Assembly: GCA_052400665.1 (NCBI GenBank)
Contig: JBQTGK010000001.1
From: JBQTGK01 sp052400665
GTDB taxonomy: Bacteria; Bacteroidota; Bacteroidia; Bacteroidales; Marinifilaceae
Direction: 5' to 3' (one strand)
Length of the DNA stretch: 64,000 bases
This document shows, piece after piece, positions 1 to 8,625 of this stretch. The notes beneath the pieces were generated by a model. That model had not been told where the DNA came from. It made no database searches and saw nothing but the letters and a program-made list of their open reading frames with translations. The stretch's first letter is position 1; each line of letters begins with the position of its first letter. Both the position numbers and the translations under genes were made by a program.

Positions 1-196
1 CAGCAACTAATTCCTACAGATGTAAAAAATCAATTGAATTAATTCTTTTGTTCAAGAAACATTACTAATGATTTTATTTTTAAAGACATTTTTAGTGTTG
101 GAAGAAAAGGAGAAATCAATTATCTTAGAAAAACAACACAGCCCATAATAGCATTCCTTATAAATTAGGGAGTTTAGGGAATAACAACAAAATACT

Positions 197-1174
197 ATGA
201 AGATATACTTTGCAGGATCAATAAGAGGAGGACAGCAAGATGCTGAACTATATCAGGAATTAATAAGCGATTTAAAACAATATGGTACTGTTTTAACAGA
301 ACACATTGGCTGGCAAGCACAAAAAGAAAGTTTAAGCGACGAAGAAATTCACAAACGCGATTTACACTGGGTACTGGAATCGGATGTAATAGTGGCTGAA
401 GTTACGACTCCATCATTAGGAGTTGGATACGAAATTGGCAGAGCTATAGAACAAAAAAAACCAGTAATCTGCCTTTTCCGCAATCAAGATAATAACAATA
501 TATCAGCCATGATTCGTGGTTGTACCCAAATTAAATATTTTGAATACTCAAACCTAAACGAAGCTAAAACTATTCTTAACGAGCAATTCAATGCTATTAA
601 TATGAACTGGAAAGATATTTCTTATTTAAGGAAAGGCTCTTTGGCTCAGCAATCTGCTTATAAGTGCTTAAACAATTTACAAATTTTCGATTCCTTAATT
701 GAATATAATCCGGTTTTAACAGGCACTATTCCCATTGATATTGCAATAGAAAATAGCGACTTAGATGTTGTTTGCTATTATCTCGATGCAGACCAATTTG
801 AGAAAAAAGTAGAAGATTTATTCGGAAAACAAAAAAACTTTAAAATTGAGCAAAAAGAAAAAGATGGCTACTGGGTTGTTGTCGCTAATTTTATTTTTAT
901 GGATTATGAAATAGAAATTTACGGTTCTCTTTTCCCTGTTGCAAGTCAAAATTCATATCGACACATGATTATTGAAGATCGCGTATTAAAGTTGCTGGGA
1001 GAAGAATTTAAACAACAAATTATTAAATTAAAAAAAGAAGGACTAAAAACCGAACCTGCTTTTGCAAAACTTCTACAACTATCGGGAAATCCATATTCTG
1101 AGCTTTTAAAATTGGAATTATTCTCCGACAGCAAGATCAAAGAGATATATAAATCTGCCATCAGTCAGTCTTGA
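197..1174 (+). CDS. DNPH1/Rcl-type 2'-deoxynucleoside 5'-phosphate N-hydrolase fused to a DUF4269 domain
   Basis: Two domains are visible in this 325-residue protein. Residues 1-133 match the Rcl/DNPH1 nucleoside deoxyribosyltransferase-like family: the N-terminal YFAGSIRGG loop (Tyr4), Asp63 in the SDVIVAEVT strand, and Ser73/Glu79 in the SLGVGYEIG segment, where the catalytic acid lies. Known family members hydrolyse the N-glycosidic bond of deoxynucleoside monophosphates, which cleans modified nucleotides from the pool. Residues 136-325 begin MNWKDISYLRKG and match DUF4269; the GTIPI...SDLDVV segment (Asp188, Asp190) resembles the Gly-Thr/Asp-x-Asp core of nucleotidyltransferase folds. Cytosolic, with no signal peptide. 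Both domains look intact and there is no frameshift. The joint function is unknown; nucleotide sanitation by the N-half is inferred from family. Confidence 0.85.
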   Translation: MKIYFAGSIRGGQQDAELYQELISDLKQYGTVLTEHIGWQAQKESLSDEEIHKRDLHWVLESDVIVAEVTTPSLGVGYEIGRAIEQKKPVICLFRNQDNNNISAMIRGCTQIKYFEYSNLNEAKTILNEQFNAINMNWKDISYLRKGSLAQQSAYKCLNNLQIFDSLIEYNPVLTGTIPIDIAIENSDLDVVCYYLDADQFEKKVEDLFGKQKNFKIEQKEKDGYWVVVANFIFMDYEIEIYGSLFPVASQNSYRHMIIEDRVLKLLGEEFKQQIIKLKKEGLKTEPAFAKLLQLSGNPYSELLKLELFSDSKIKEIYKSAISQS

Positions 1175-1266
1175 TGATAGTTTAAACAAAAGTTTGAAAC
1201 GATTCGACAAAGATATTTTACAGATACAGAGAATACTCTATTTTTACAGAGAATTGAAAATTATAA

Positions 1267-1569
1267 ATGGTGCAGAATTGTTGGGAATATTTCGAGTGTG
1301 GCAGAGAAATTGGTGGAACTAATACGAAAGAAATGGGTATTTGTCCGGCCAGTACCAGGATGGATTTAAATAATATTAATGAAGGCAAATCGGCAGGCAG
1401 ATATTGTTGGACCATTGCAGGCACCCTATGCAATGATTTAGAGCAAGGTAAGCTCGATGAAAAATTGCTGGATTGTATTAATTGCAGCTTTTTAAAAAAA
1501 GTGAACAATGAACAAGGCCGCGAATTTGTTTTACTTAGTGAGGAAACTTTAAAAAAGGTTGATTATTGA
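1267..1569 (+). CDS. two-CW domain protein
   Basis: This 100-residue cytosolic protein has two short Cys-Trp motifs (NCWEYFECGRE near the start and GRYCWTIAGTLC near residue 45) plus further cysteines in a CPAS segment and in DCINCSF. That is the pattern of the two-CW domain, which is also found attached to bacterial sensory proteins. The paired cysteines suggest metal or redox-cofactor binding, but that is inference. It lies about 90 bases after the DNPH1-DUF4269 gene on the same strand and ends in a strong hairpin. No partner domain is present, so its role cannot be given. Confidence 0.7.
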   Translation: MVQNCWEYFECGREIGGTNTKEMGICPASTRMDLNNINEGKSAGRYCWTIAGTLCNDLEQGKLDEKLLDCINCSFLKKVNNEQGREFVLLSEETLKKVDY

Positions 1570-1584
1570 AATAATCAACCTTTT
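1553..1584. terminator. bidirectional intrinsic terminator
   Basis: A 15-base perfect inverted repeat (AAAAGGTTGATTATT and its complement) has only two bases between the arms, and both strands end in T runs. It overlaps the stop codon of the two-CW gene and sits 11 bases past the end of the convergent oxidoreductase gene, so it can serve both. Confidence 0.85.
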
Positions 1585-1595
1585 ATATTCTTGTT

Positions 1596-2987
1596 TTAAA
1601 GCTGTTTCAATAACTCTCTGGCAATAACAACTCCGTTTACCGAAGCTTGCATCAAACCTCTTGTGATTCCTGCACCATCGCCACCAAGATATAAATTTTT
1701 AACCGATGTAGATTGAAAACCTTTATCTACCTTAGTAATATTACTATAAAATTTAACCTCAACTCCATATAATAACGTTTCGTCCGAAGCTAAACCTGGA
1801 GTAACTTTATCCAGTGCTAAAATCATCTCTTCAATATCCTTCAAAATTCTATGCGGTAAAACCAGACTTAAATCTCCAGGTACAGCATCTTTTAGTGTTG
1901 GAATAATATTGTTTCTATATAATCTTTTTGAGGTAGTTCTGCGTCCGCGAACTAGATCCCCAAATCGCTGAACCAAAATCTGGTTATTCGTTAACATATT
2001 TGCCAAACGAGCTATGTGCTTACCATATTCTATTGGAGCATTAAATGGCTCAGTAAATTTTTGCGAAACCAAAAGGGCAAAATTAGTATTATCACTTTTT
2101 AAGTCTTTAAAACTATGGCCGTTCACAACTGCAAGGTTACCATCGTAATATTCTGAAGATACAAATCCTCCAGGATTACTACAAAAAGTCCGTACTTTAT
2201 CGTCGAAAGTTTGAGTGTAATGAATTAATTTTGCCTCGTAAAAATTATCATTTATGTCCTGCATAATTTCATTTCTACACTCCAATCGAACTCCTATGTC
2301 AACAACACCAACCTCAGTAGAAATACTCTCTTTACTACATTCTTGCATTAACCAATCAGCACCATCTCTACCAACGGATACCATTACTAAATCGCTGTAA
2401 TAGTTACCTTTTCCATTCTTAACTCCTATAATTCTATCCTCTTCTAAAATTAAACTCTCTACAGCACAATTAAAACGGACTTCGACCCCTTTACTTGTAA
2501 CAAAATCATATAGTTTACGGTACAAATCCTGCGCTTTTTCTGTTCCAAGATGTCGAACCGGACAATGAACCAATTTTAGGTTAGATTCAATTGCCTTTCG
2601 GCGGATAGATTCCATCTCAGCAGTTAATTTTTCACCATGAATATCGGTAGCAGCACCAAATTTTAAATATATATCATCTGTATAGGAAATTAATTTAATG
2701 GTTTCTTCAATGCCTATATAGTCTGGTAAAGTTCCACCTACTTCGTGCGACAAGGATAATTTTCCATCGGAGTAGGCACCAGCTCCAGCCCATCCTGTAG
2801 TTATACTACAAGGTTTACAGTGGACACAAGTTCCTCCATTGGTATGTTTCGGACAATTTCTTTTGTCCATCCCTCTTCCCTTTTCAAGAATTAGAATATT
2901 TAAATCACTTCTGCTTTTGACCAATTCATAAGCACAAAATATACCGGCAGGACCAGCTCCAACAATAATCACATCGTATTTTTCCAT
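1596..2987 (-). CDS. NAD(P)/FAD-dependent oxidoreductase (COG2509-like)
   Basis: A 463-residue flavoprotein. The Rossmann dinucleotide site GAGPAG is at residues 10-15 and a Cys-rich stretch (CPKHTNGGTCVHCKPC) follows near residues 44-60. The C-terminal GGDGAG motif close to the end is where FAD contacts are completed. This layout matches the uncharacterised FAD-dependent dehydrogenases of COG2509, whose substrates are not established. The clustered cysteines could bind an iron-sulfur centre or take part in redox chemistry, which is inference. No signal peptide. It is transcribed alone, with a hairpin in its 5' leader and a shared terminator at its 3' end. Confidence 0.8.
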   Translation of the reverse strand: MEKYDVIIVGAGPAGIFCAYELVKSRSDLNILILEKGRGMDKRNCPKHTNGGTCVHCKPCSITTGWAGAGAYSDGKLSLSHEVGGTLPDYIGIEETIKLISYTDDIYLKFGAATDIHGEKLTAEMESIRRKAIESNLKLVHCPVRHLGTEKAQDLYRKLYDFVTSKGVEVRFNCAVESLILEEDRIIGVKNGKGNYYSDLVMVSVGRDGADWLMQECSKESISTEVGVVDIGVRLECRNEIMQDINDNFYEAKLIHYTQTFDDKVRTFCSNPGGFVSSEYYDGNLAVVNGHSFKDLKSDNTNFALLVSQKFTEPFNAPIEYGKHIARLANMLTNNQILVQRFGDLVRGRRTTSKRLYRNNIIPTLKDAVPGDLSLVLPHRILKDIEEMILALDKVTPGLASDETLLYGVEVKFYSNITKVDKGFQSTSVKNLYLGGDGAGITRGLMQASVNGVVIARELLKQL

Positions 2988-2999
2988 ACGTAATTTCTA

Positions 3000-3050
3000 T
3001 TTTTAAAAGATTAATGCGGCCTGCCCTTTTTTCAGGCAAACTTTTAAAAA
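3000..3050 (-). promoter_or_regulatory. nested inverted repeat in the leader of the FAD oxidoreductase gene
   Basis: Outer arms TTTTTAAAAG (3000-3009) and CTTTTAAAAA (3041-3050) enclose an inner GCCTG (3019-3023)/CAGGC (3033-3037) stem, ending 12 bases upstream of the gene's start codon. In minus-strand RNA this gives a two-part stem directly before the start. It could be a regulatory leader or a second terminator for dsbD upstream; I do not recognise a known riboswitch in it. Confidence 0.4.
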
Positions 3051-3113
3051 TAGGAATTATAATTCAGAAATACACCTAATAGGTATTTATAAATATTTTA
3101 AATATCAGGTAAA

Positions 3114-3149
3114 AAAAAGAGTCAGAAAATACATTTTTCCGACTCTTTT
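3114..3149 (-). terminator. intrinsic terminator of the dsbD gene
   Basis: A GAGTC/GACTC stem is extended by A/T pairs into about 15 pairs with a short loop. On the minus strand it is followed by a run of T (the eight A residues at 3111-3118 on the plus strand). It lies 18 bases past the dsbD stop codon. Confidence 0.8.
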
Positions 3150-3166
3150 ATACTTATTGTCAACTA

Positions 3167-5149
3167 TTATTTTTCAAAAGCTTTTTTCCCATTCTCAAGA
3201 AATTTTATGAATGCATCCACATCCAAATCGTAAGCTCTGGGTTCAACTAATTTATTTTCATCTAAATCCATTAATACATAATAAGGCTGAGCATTTACAC
3301 CAAATCGGGCAATCTGAAAATCAGCATATTTTTTACCTAGAGTCTTTTTAACTTTTCCATCATAAGAAGAGGTTACCCAATCCGACTCTGGAAGCTCCTG
3401 TTTATCATCTACATAAAGAGCAATAATCACATAATCTTCACGCAATATTTTTTGTACTCGAGCATCAGACCATACACTAGCTTCCATTTCTCTACAATTA
3501 ACACAACCATGACCGGTAAAATCAATAAATATAGGTTTGTTTTGTTTTTTTGCACAAGCTAAGCCCTGTTCGAAATCAAAATATCCATGCAAACCATGTG
3601 GCAAATGTAATTTATCACCATATTTTGGTTCCTCACAAATGCCCTGAGCTTCATTTTTAAAAGATGCCCCAGATTGATCACGAACAATAGCTGCAATATC
3701 AAAATCCTGAGTACTTTGAGGTGGTAAATATCCCGACAGAGCTTTTAGAGGTGCTCCAAACATTCCTGGAATCATATAAACCACAAAAGAAAAAGATACT
3801 ATAGCAAACATTAAACGTGGAACCGAGATAAATTTCACATCGCTATCGTGACTAAACTTTAACTTGCCTAATAAATAAAAACCTAGTAAAGTAAAAATTA
3901 CAATCCAAAGTCCTAAATATATTTCACGATCTAAAATTCCCCAGTGATAAGTCTGATCAGCAATACTTAAAAATTTTAAGCCCAAAGCCAATTCAATAAA
4001 TCCCAAAACAACTTTCACAGAATTTAACCATCCACCAGATTTGGGCAAATTATTTAACCAGGAAGGAAAAATAGCAAATAATGTAAATGGTAGCGCAAAT
4101 GCCAAAGAGAAGCCTAGCATTCCTATAATTGGCTCTAAAACTTCACCACCAGCCGATTGCACAAGAATGGAACCTACAATTGGACCAGTACACGAAAAAG
4201 ATACCAACACCAATGTAAAAGCCATAAAAAATGATCCGGCAACTCCACCTTTATCTTCATTTGCTACCGATTTATTAACCAACCAGCTAGGCATGGTAAT
4301 TTCAAACATTCCGAAAAACGAAAATGCAAAAATTATAAATACTGCAAAAAACAGAACATTCGGAACCCAGTGAGTACTCAGCCAGTTGGCAAAATCAGCA
4401 CCTAAGGTTATGGCTACAACTGTACCTATAATAGTATAAATACCAATTATAGAAATACCATAAAAAATTGCATTGAAAATTGCTTTACGTCTGTTTTCAG
4501 AACTATGCATGAAAAAAGAAACCGTCATCGGAATCATAGGAAAAACACAGGGAGTAAGCAAAGCTATTAATCCAAATGCAAAAGCAGCTATAAATAAAGT
4601 CCAAAGAGAGGCATATTTTTCTTTCGATTTTTGTGGAGGCGTAAGGTTTTCTTTTTCAAAACTGGTCTCCTTTACAAGTGCGCTCTTGCCTTCGTTAATC
4701 TTAAACTCAAAATCAGGAGTAAATAAAACACACTCTCCTTCCCTACAGGTTTGGTATTCCATTTCTCCGGTAAGCGAAAAAGCTTTATCGTTTAATACTT
4801 TTATCTTTTGCTTAAGGATAGCTTCTCCTTCAAAATATTGAATATTCATTTCAAATATTTCGTCGAATTCCTCTTTAGCTTTGGTAATTTCATTAAGCTC
4901 TCCTAATCTTTCATAGTTAGAAGATTCATTAAACGCAACACTAAGCCGAATAGGACCACCATCTTCGAAATGCTGAGAATATAAATGCCAGTCTTTTTCT
5001 ATTGTTGCTTTAAATACGAGGTTTACTTCGGTATCATTAATTTTTTCAGTTGAAAAATCCCATGATACGGTTTGCAAGATCTGTGCTTGACTTAAGCCAA
5101 TACCATTTAAGAATATAGCTAAATATAATACGATAAACTTTAGTTTCAT
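3167..5149 (-). CDS. dsbD: protein-disulfide reductase DsbD family, three-domain thiol:disulfide interchange protein
   Basis: It carries reducing equivalents across the inner membrane to periplasmic thiol partners. I place the start at 5149, the second in-frame Met, because it begins a clean signal peptide (MKLKFIVLYLAIFLNG); the upstream Met at 5209 adds an unlikely 20-residue extension. The resulting 660 residues contain a periplasmic N-domain with the CREGEC cysteine pair, a membrane domain of about eight helices with the two redox cysteines in LTPCVFPMIPMT and SFSCTGPIVG, and a C-terminal thioredoxin-like domain with GHGCVNCRE. All three redox pairs of DsbD are therefore present. It is a single-gene unit with its own terminator. 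Likely partners are cytochrome c maturation factors and disulfide isomerases, inferred from family. Confidence 0.9.
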   Translation of the reverse strand: MKLKFIVLYLAIFLNGIGLSQAQILQTVSWDFSTEKINDTEVNLVFKATIEKDWHLYSQHFEDGGPIRLSVAFNESSNYERLGELNEITKAKEEFDEIFEMNIQYFEGEAILKQKIKVLNDKAFSLTGEMEYQTCREGECVLFTPDFEFKINEGKSALVKETSFEKENLTPPQKSKEKYASLWTLFIAAFAFGLIALLTPCVFPMIPMTVSFFMHSSENRRKAIFNAIFYGISIIGIYTIIGTVVAITLGADFANWLSTHWVPNVLFFAVFIIFAFSFFGMFEITMPSWLVNKSVANEDKGGVAGSFFMAFTLVLVSFSCTGPIVGSILVQSAGGEVLEPIIGMLGFSLAFALPFTLFAIFPSWLNNLPKSGGWLNSVKVVLGFIELALGLKFLSIADQTYHWGILDREIYLGLWIVIFTLLGFYLLGKLKFSHDSDVKFISVPRLMFAIVSFSFVVYMIPGMFGAPLKALSGYLPPQSTQDFDIAAIVRDQSGASFKNEAQGICEEPKYGDKLHLPHGLHGYFDFEQGLACAKKQNKPIFIDFTGHGCVNCREMEASVWSDARVQKILREDYVIIALYVDDKQELPESDWVTSSYDGKVKKTLGKKYADFQIARFGVNAQPYYVLMDLDENKLVEPRAYDLDVDAFIKFLENGKKAFEK

Positions 5150-5269
5150 ATAGTATAATTTTGTTGCATATAAGACAAACAAAATTAACACTATATAGCA
5201 CCTATACAAAACAAGAACAACCTCTTAACATATCTTTAAGAAGTTGCACAATATATTATGTATCGAATT

Positions 5270-6823
5270 TTACAAATCTATTTCACAATTATTCTGATCG
5301 AAAAATTTGTATCCTAACAAATCGTAAGATGGTATTGCAATAATACTAAGCTTAATATTCAGCTGAGATTGCCATTGTCTTCGCAAAGTTTTCCATAAAC
5401 CTTTGTTGATATATGCTGCCACAAAAGGATGTACTTTCAATGTAATTTTTTTATCCTTCTGTTGAGCCACAACAAGTTTTAATTTGTCTTCTATCTGATC
5501 GGTCAGCAATACGGAAGGTTCTATTTTTCCCGATCCCATACAGGTTGGACATGTTTCCTGAATTTCGACGTTCATTTCAGGACGAACACGTTGACGAGTA
5601 ATTTGCATTAAACCAAACTTACTAAGAGGTAAGATATTGTGTTTGGTTCTATCAGTACTCATAATCTCTTTCATTCTATCGAATAACTTTTGACGGTTTT
5701 CGGCAGAATGCATATCAATAAAATCGACTACAATAATACCACCCATATCTCGCAAACGAAGTTGACGAGCTATTTCATCAGCTGCAGCCAGATTAACCTC
5801 TAATGCATTTGTTTCCTGATCGTTTCCTGCTTTAGATCGGTTTCCACTATTAACATCAATAACATGAAAAGCTTCGGTATGCTCTATAATAAGATATGCT
5901 CCATTTTTAAATGAAACCGTTTTCCCGAAGGATGATTTTATTTGCTTATCAATTCCTAATTGGTCAAAAATAGGTAATTCACCACTTACATGCTTTACAA
6001 TTTTTGCCTTATCAGGAGCTATTCCTGCAATATAATTTTTAATATCCTTGGCAGCACTTGCATCATTTACATAGATATTTTCGAAAGATGAATTCAAAAT
6101 ATCCCGCAAAATAGCAGTAGTCCTATCCATTTCTCCCAAGACAAGTTTTGGTGGATTCATTTCACGAATGTGCAAAAAACTATCCTCCCACTTTTCGACC
6201 AAAGATCTTAATTCCTGATCTAATTCGGCAACACGTTTCCCTTCGGCAACGGTACGCACAATAATCCCGTAATTTTTAGGCTTAATACTCTGAAGCAATT
6301 GTTTCAGACGATTCTTTTCTTCGGCAGACTTAATTTTCTGAGAAATAGATACTTTATCTGAAAAAGGCATCAGAACAATATTTCGTCCTGCAATGGAAAT
6401 TTCAGAGCAAAGTCTCGGTCCTTTTGTAGATATTGGTTCTTTTGCAACTTGAACAAGAATATACTGACCCGATTTAATAACATCAGCTATTTTACCGTTT
6501 TTGTCAATATCCTGTTCCAATCTCATTTTCGAGATTGACATATTGCGTCCTTTTCTTGCAAGGGCTTGTTGTAAGAATTTATTTAATGAACGAAACTGAT
6601 GTCCCAAATCCAAATAATGAAGGAAAGCATCCTTCTCATACCCAACGTCAACAAAAGCTGCGTTTAATCCAGGCATAATTTTCTTTACTTTTCCTAAATA
6701 TATATCTCCTACCGCAAACTGAAGATTACTTTTTTCTCTAGTTAATTGAACCAACTGTCTGTTGCTTAAAAGAGCAATTACAATTTCATTAGGATTTACA
6801 TCAATTACAAGCTCGTTACTCAC
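5270..6823 (-). CDS. rng: ribonuclease G (RNase E/G family)
   Basis: A 517-residue endoribonuclease of the Rne/Rng family, which matures 16S rRNA 5' ends and degrades mRNA. An S1 RNA-binding domain starts near residue 38 (VGDIYLGKVKKIMPGLNAAF). The catalytic domain carries the metal-binding aspartates in DVNSGNRSKAG and DFIDMHSAENR, and the zinc-link motif CPTCMGSG lies near residue 405. The length fits RNase G; the long scaffold tail of RNase E is absent. It follows the HU and 30-residue basic protein genes on the same strand, separated by a weak hairpin. Confidence 0.93.
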   Translation of the reverse strand: MSNELVIDVNPNEIVIALLSNRQLVQLTREKSNLQFAVGDIYLGKVKKIMPGLNAAFVDVGYEKDAFLHYLDLGHQFRSLNKFLQQALARKGRNMSISKMRLEQDIDKNGKIADVIKSGQYILVQVAKEPISTKGPRLCSEISIAGRNIVLMPFSDKVSISQKIKSAEEKNRLKQLLQSIKPKNYGIIVRTVAEGKRVAELDQELRSLVEKWEDSFLHIREMNPPKLVLGEMDRTTAILRDILNSSFENIYVNDASAAKDIKNYIAGIAPDKAKIVKHVSGELPIFDQLGIDKQIKSSFGKTVSFKNGAYLIIEHTEAFHVIDVNSGNRSKAGNDQETNALEVNLAAADEIARQLRLRDMGGIIVVDFIDMHSAENRQKLFDRMKEIMSTDRTKHNILPLSKFGLMQITRQRVRPEMNVEIQETCPTCMGSGKIEPSVLLTDQIEDKLKLVVAQQKDKKITLKVHPFVAAYINKGLWKTLRRQWQSQLNIKLSIIAIPSYDLLGYKFFDQNNCEIDL

Positions 6824-6872
6824 TATTAAATTCTTCTTATTTTTGTTAAAGGTAATCAGTTCTTACAAATAG

Positions 6873-6908
6873 ATAAACCTAAAGTACTAAAAAGTTCTTT
6901 AGGTTTAT
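6873..6908 (-). terminator. hairpin between the 30-residue protein gene and rng
   Basis: Twelve-base perfect arms (ATAAACCTAAAG and complement) with a 12-base loop lie 33-68 bases past the stop of the small upstream gene. The minus strand lacks a strong T run after the stem, so it may be a weak terminator or processing site. Confidence 0.5.
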
Positions 6909-6940
6909 TTATTTTGTTCTTACAAACAAGCAATTAAGAA

Positions 6941-7033
6941 TTATTTCTTCTTCTTATGACGATTTTTTCTTAATCTTTTTTTACGCTTGTGCGTAGCCAT
7001 TTTATGTCTTTTTCTTTTCTTTCCGCTAGGCAT
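6941..7033 (-). CDS. 30-residue basic protein with an AURKAIP1/COX24-like (mS38 C-terminal) motif
   Basis: Read directly from the minus strand: a 30-codon frame starting MPSGKKRKRHKMATHKRKKR and continuing LRKNRHKKKK before TAA. About two thirds of the residues are Lys, Arg or His. The KRKRHKxxTHKRKKRLRKNRHK pattern is that of the AURKAIP1/COX24 C-terminal domain, whose mitochondrial member is ribosomal protein mS38. Small proteins of this kind are widespread in Bacteroidota, and a role on the ribosome is the natural inference. It starts 34 bases after the HU stop codon, so it probably shares the HU transcript, and RNase G follows. It is easily missed because of its size. Confidence 0.8.
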   Translation of the reverse strand: MPSGKKRKRHKMATHKRKKRLRKNRHKKKK

Positions 7034-7067
7034 AACTAGAATATTTTAATTAATTAATATCTTAAAA

Positions 7068-7352
7068 CTACTTTACGTTAGTTTTCACTTTACTCACAAA
7101 AGTTTTAGCTGGCTTAAATGCCGGAATAAAGTGCTCAGGGATAATAATTGTGGTGTTTTTAGAAATGTTTCTTGCAGTTTTCTCTGCTCTTTTCTTAACG
7201 ATAAAACTACCGAAACCTCTTAAATACACATTTTTACCTTTCACCAATGAACCCTTAATTGTATCCATAAAAGCTTCAACAGTCTTCTGTACTGTAATTT
7301 TCTCAATTCCTGTGTTTTTAGAAATCTCGTTAACAATATCTGCTTTAGTCAT
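7068..7352 (-). CDS. HU/IHF family DNA-binding protein
   Basis: A 94-residue histone-like protein with the family layout: an N-terminal helix pair (TKADIVNEISKNTGI), the conserved LRGFGSF hinge into the beta arm, and the KTARNISKNTTIIIPE arm sequence ending in a PAFKPAKTF C-terminal helix. It acts as a dimer that bends DNA in the nucleoid. The arm has IPE where many HU proteins have IPA. It heads a likely transcript with the 30-residue basic protein. The intergenic region to mutY is divergent and holds a TATATTTG -7 box for this gene. Confidence 0.92.
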   Translation of the reverse strand: MTKADIVNEISKNTGIEKITVQKTVEAFMDTIKGSLVKGKNVYLRGFGSFIVKKRAEKTARNISKNTTIIIPEHFIPAFKPAKTFVSKVKTNVK

Positions 7353-7410
7353 CTCTTAAAAAATCTTTAATTATCAATTATTTACAACATCATTTCCTCA
7401 AATCAGATTG

Positions 7411-7418
7411 CAAATATA
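7411..7418 (-). promoter_or_regulatory. candidate -7 box for the HU gene
   Basis: The minus strand reads TATATTTG, matching the Bacteroidota TAnnTTTG -7 consensus, about 60 bases upstream of the HU start. No clear -33 TTTG is found at the usual distance. Confidence 0.45.
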
Positions 7419-7502
7419 TAAGATTTCCAGTTATTAATGAAATCGAAAACAAATATTTTTACGCAAATTTGAAAAAAAATTCTAACATTCAATTTTTTCG
7501 AG

Positions 7503-8549
7503 ATGCTTAATAACCAAATCATAAACTGGTATTCCAAAAATAAAAGGGATCTTCCCTGGAGAAAAACCAAAGATCCGTATTTAATTTGGATTTCAGAAAT
7601 CATGCTTCAACAAACCCGAGTTGCTACTGCAATTGATTATTATAATAGGTTTATTGAACGCTTCCCTACGCTTTCTTGTCTGGCAAAAGCTAAAGAACAA
7701 GAAGTTTTAAATCTTTGGCAGGGACTAGGATATTATTCGCGAGCCAGAAATCTACACTATGCAGCAAAAACAGTTCAACAAGAATATGATGGTGTATTTC
7801 CTGCTACTTATAAAGAAATAATACAATTAAAAGGAATTGGCACTTATACTGCAGCGGCAATATCTTCATTTGCTTTTAATTTACCTCATGCGGTACTCGA
7901 TGGTAATGTATTTCGTGTTTTATCACGCTTATTTGGAATTGAAACACCCATTGATACAACAATAGGGAAAAAATTATTTCAAAAACTGGCAAACGAAACC
8001 CTAGCCGATGCGTCTCCCGAAATATACAATCAGGCAATTATTGAATTTGGAGCATTACAGTGTACTCCAAAGTCTCCGGATTGCGAAAACTGTCCTCTAT
8101 TGGCAAATTGTTATGCATATAGTAATCAGATGATAGAAATATTACCCAAAAAGAGCAAACAAATTAGACTGAAAGATCGATATTTTTACTATTTGTTCCT
8201 ATATTGTCCGGATCGATTTGCTATTGAAAAAAGAGAAGGAAAAGATATTTGGCAAAATATGTATCAGTATCCTCTTATTGAAAGCGCTACGCCTTTAAAA
8301 AACGAACAGTTAATTGAGAGCCGTAAATGGAAAAATTATTTGAATGATTGTAATGCTGTAATTAAATTTCAATCTAAGCCAATAATCCATAAACTAAGTC
8401 ATCAAAATATTCATGCTTGCTTTCTTCATATAGAAATTAACAAGAATTTTAGCTCAAAGAATAAGAATGTTTTTTTCATTAAAAATGAGGATATGGATAA
8501 ATACCCATTCCCTAAATTAATTGAAAATCACCTATCAAGACTAAAATAA
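7503..8549 (+). CDS. mutY: A/G-specific adenine glycosylase MutY
   Basis: It removes adenine mispaired with 8-oxoguanine in base-excision repair. The catalytic Glu32 lies in SEIMLQQT. The helix-hairpin-helix GIGTYTA is at residues 111-117, followed by the catalytic Asp133 in VLDGNVFR. The 4Fe-4S ligands are Cys187, Cys194, Cys197 and Cys203 in the C-x6-C-x2-C-x5-C spacing. A C-terminal NUDIX-like domain for 8-oxoG recognition fills residues about 225-348. At 348 residues it is full length. It is divergent from HU and first in a run with ssb, gldE and gldD, an order common in Bacteroidota. Confidence 0.95.
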   Translation: MLNNQIINWYSKNKRDLPWRKTKDPYLIWISEIMLQQTRVATAIDYYNRFIERFPTLSCLAKAKEQEVLNLWQGLGYYSRARNLHYAAKTVQQEYDGVFPATYKEIIQLKGIGTYTAAAISSFAFNLPHAVLDGNVFRVLSRLFGIETPIDTTIGKKLFQKLANETLADASPEIYNQAIIEFGALQCTPKSPDCENCPLLANCYAYSNQMIEILPKKSKQIRLKDRYFYYLFLYCPDRFAIEKREGKDIWQNMYQYPLIESATPLKNEQLIESRKWKNYLNDCNAVIKFQSKPIIHKLSHQNIHACFLHIEINKNFSSKNKNVFFIKNEDMDKYPFPKLIENHLSRLK

Positions 8550-8625
8550 CAAAACAAGCTATTAATAATTATGATACAATATTTTTTTTGTATCTTTAAT
8601 TTATTTAATAAAAAACTTAATAAAA

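Noticed and set aside
1..168. Frame 1 is open for 13 codons to TAA at 40-42, then open again to TAG at 166-168 (ends YLRKTTQPIIAFLIN), hinting at the tail of an upstream gene with an in-frame stop.
   Set aside because: Too short to recognise any family; AT-rich chance openness is enough to explain it. Needs the upstream sequence.
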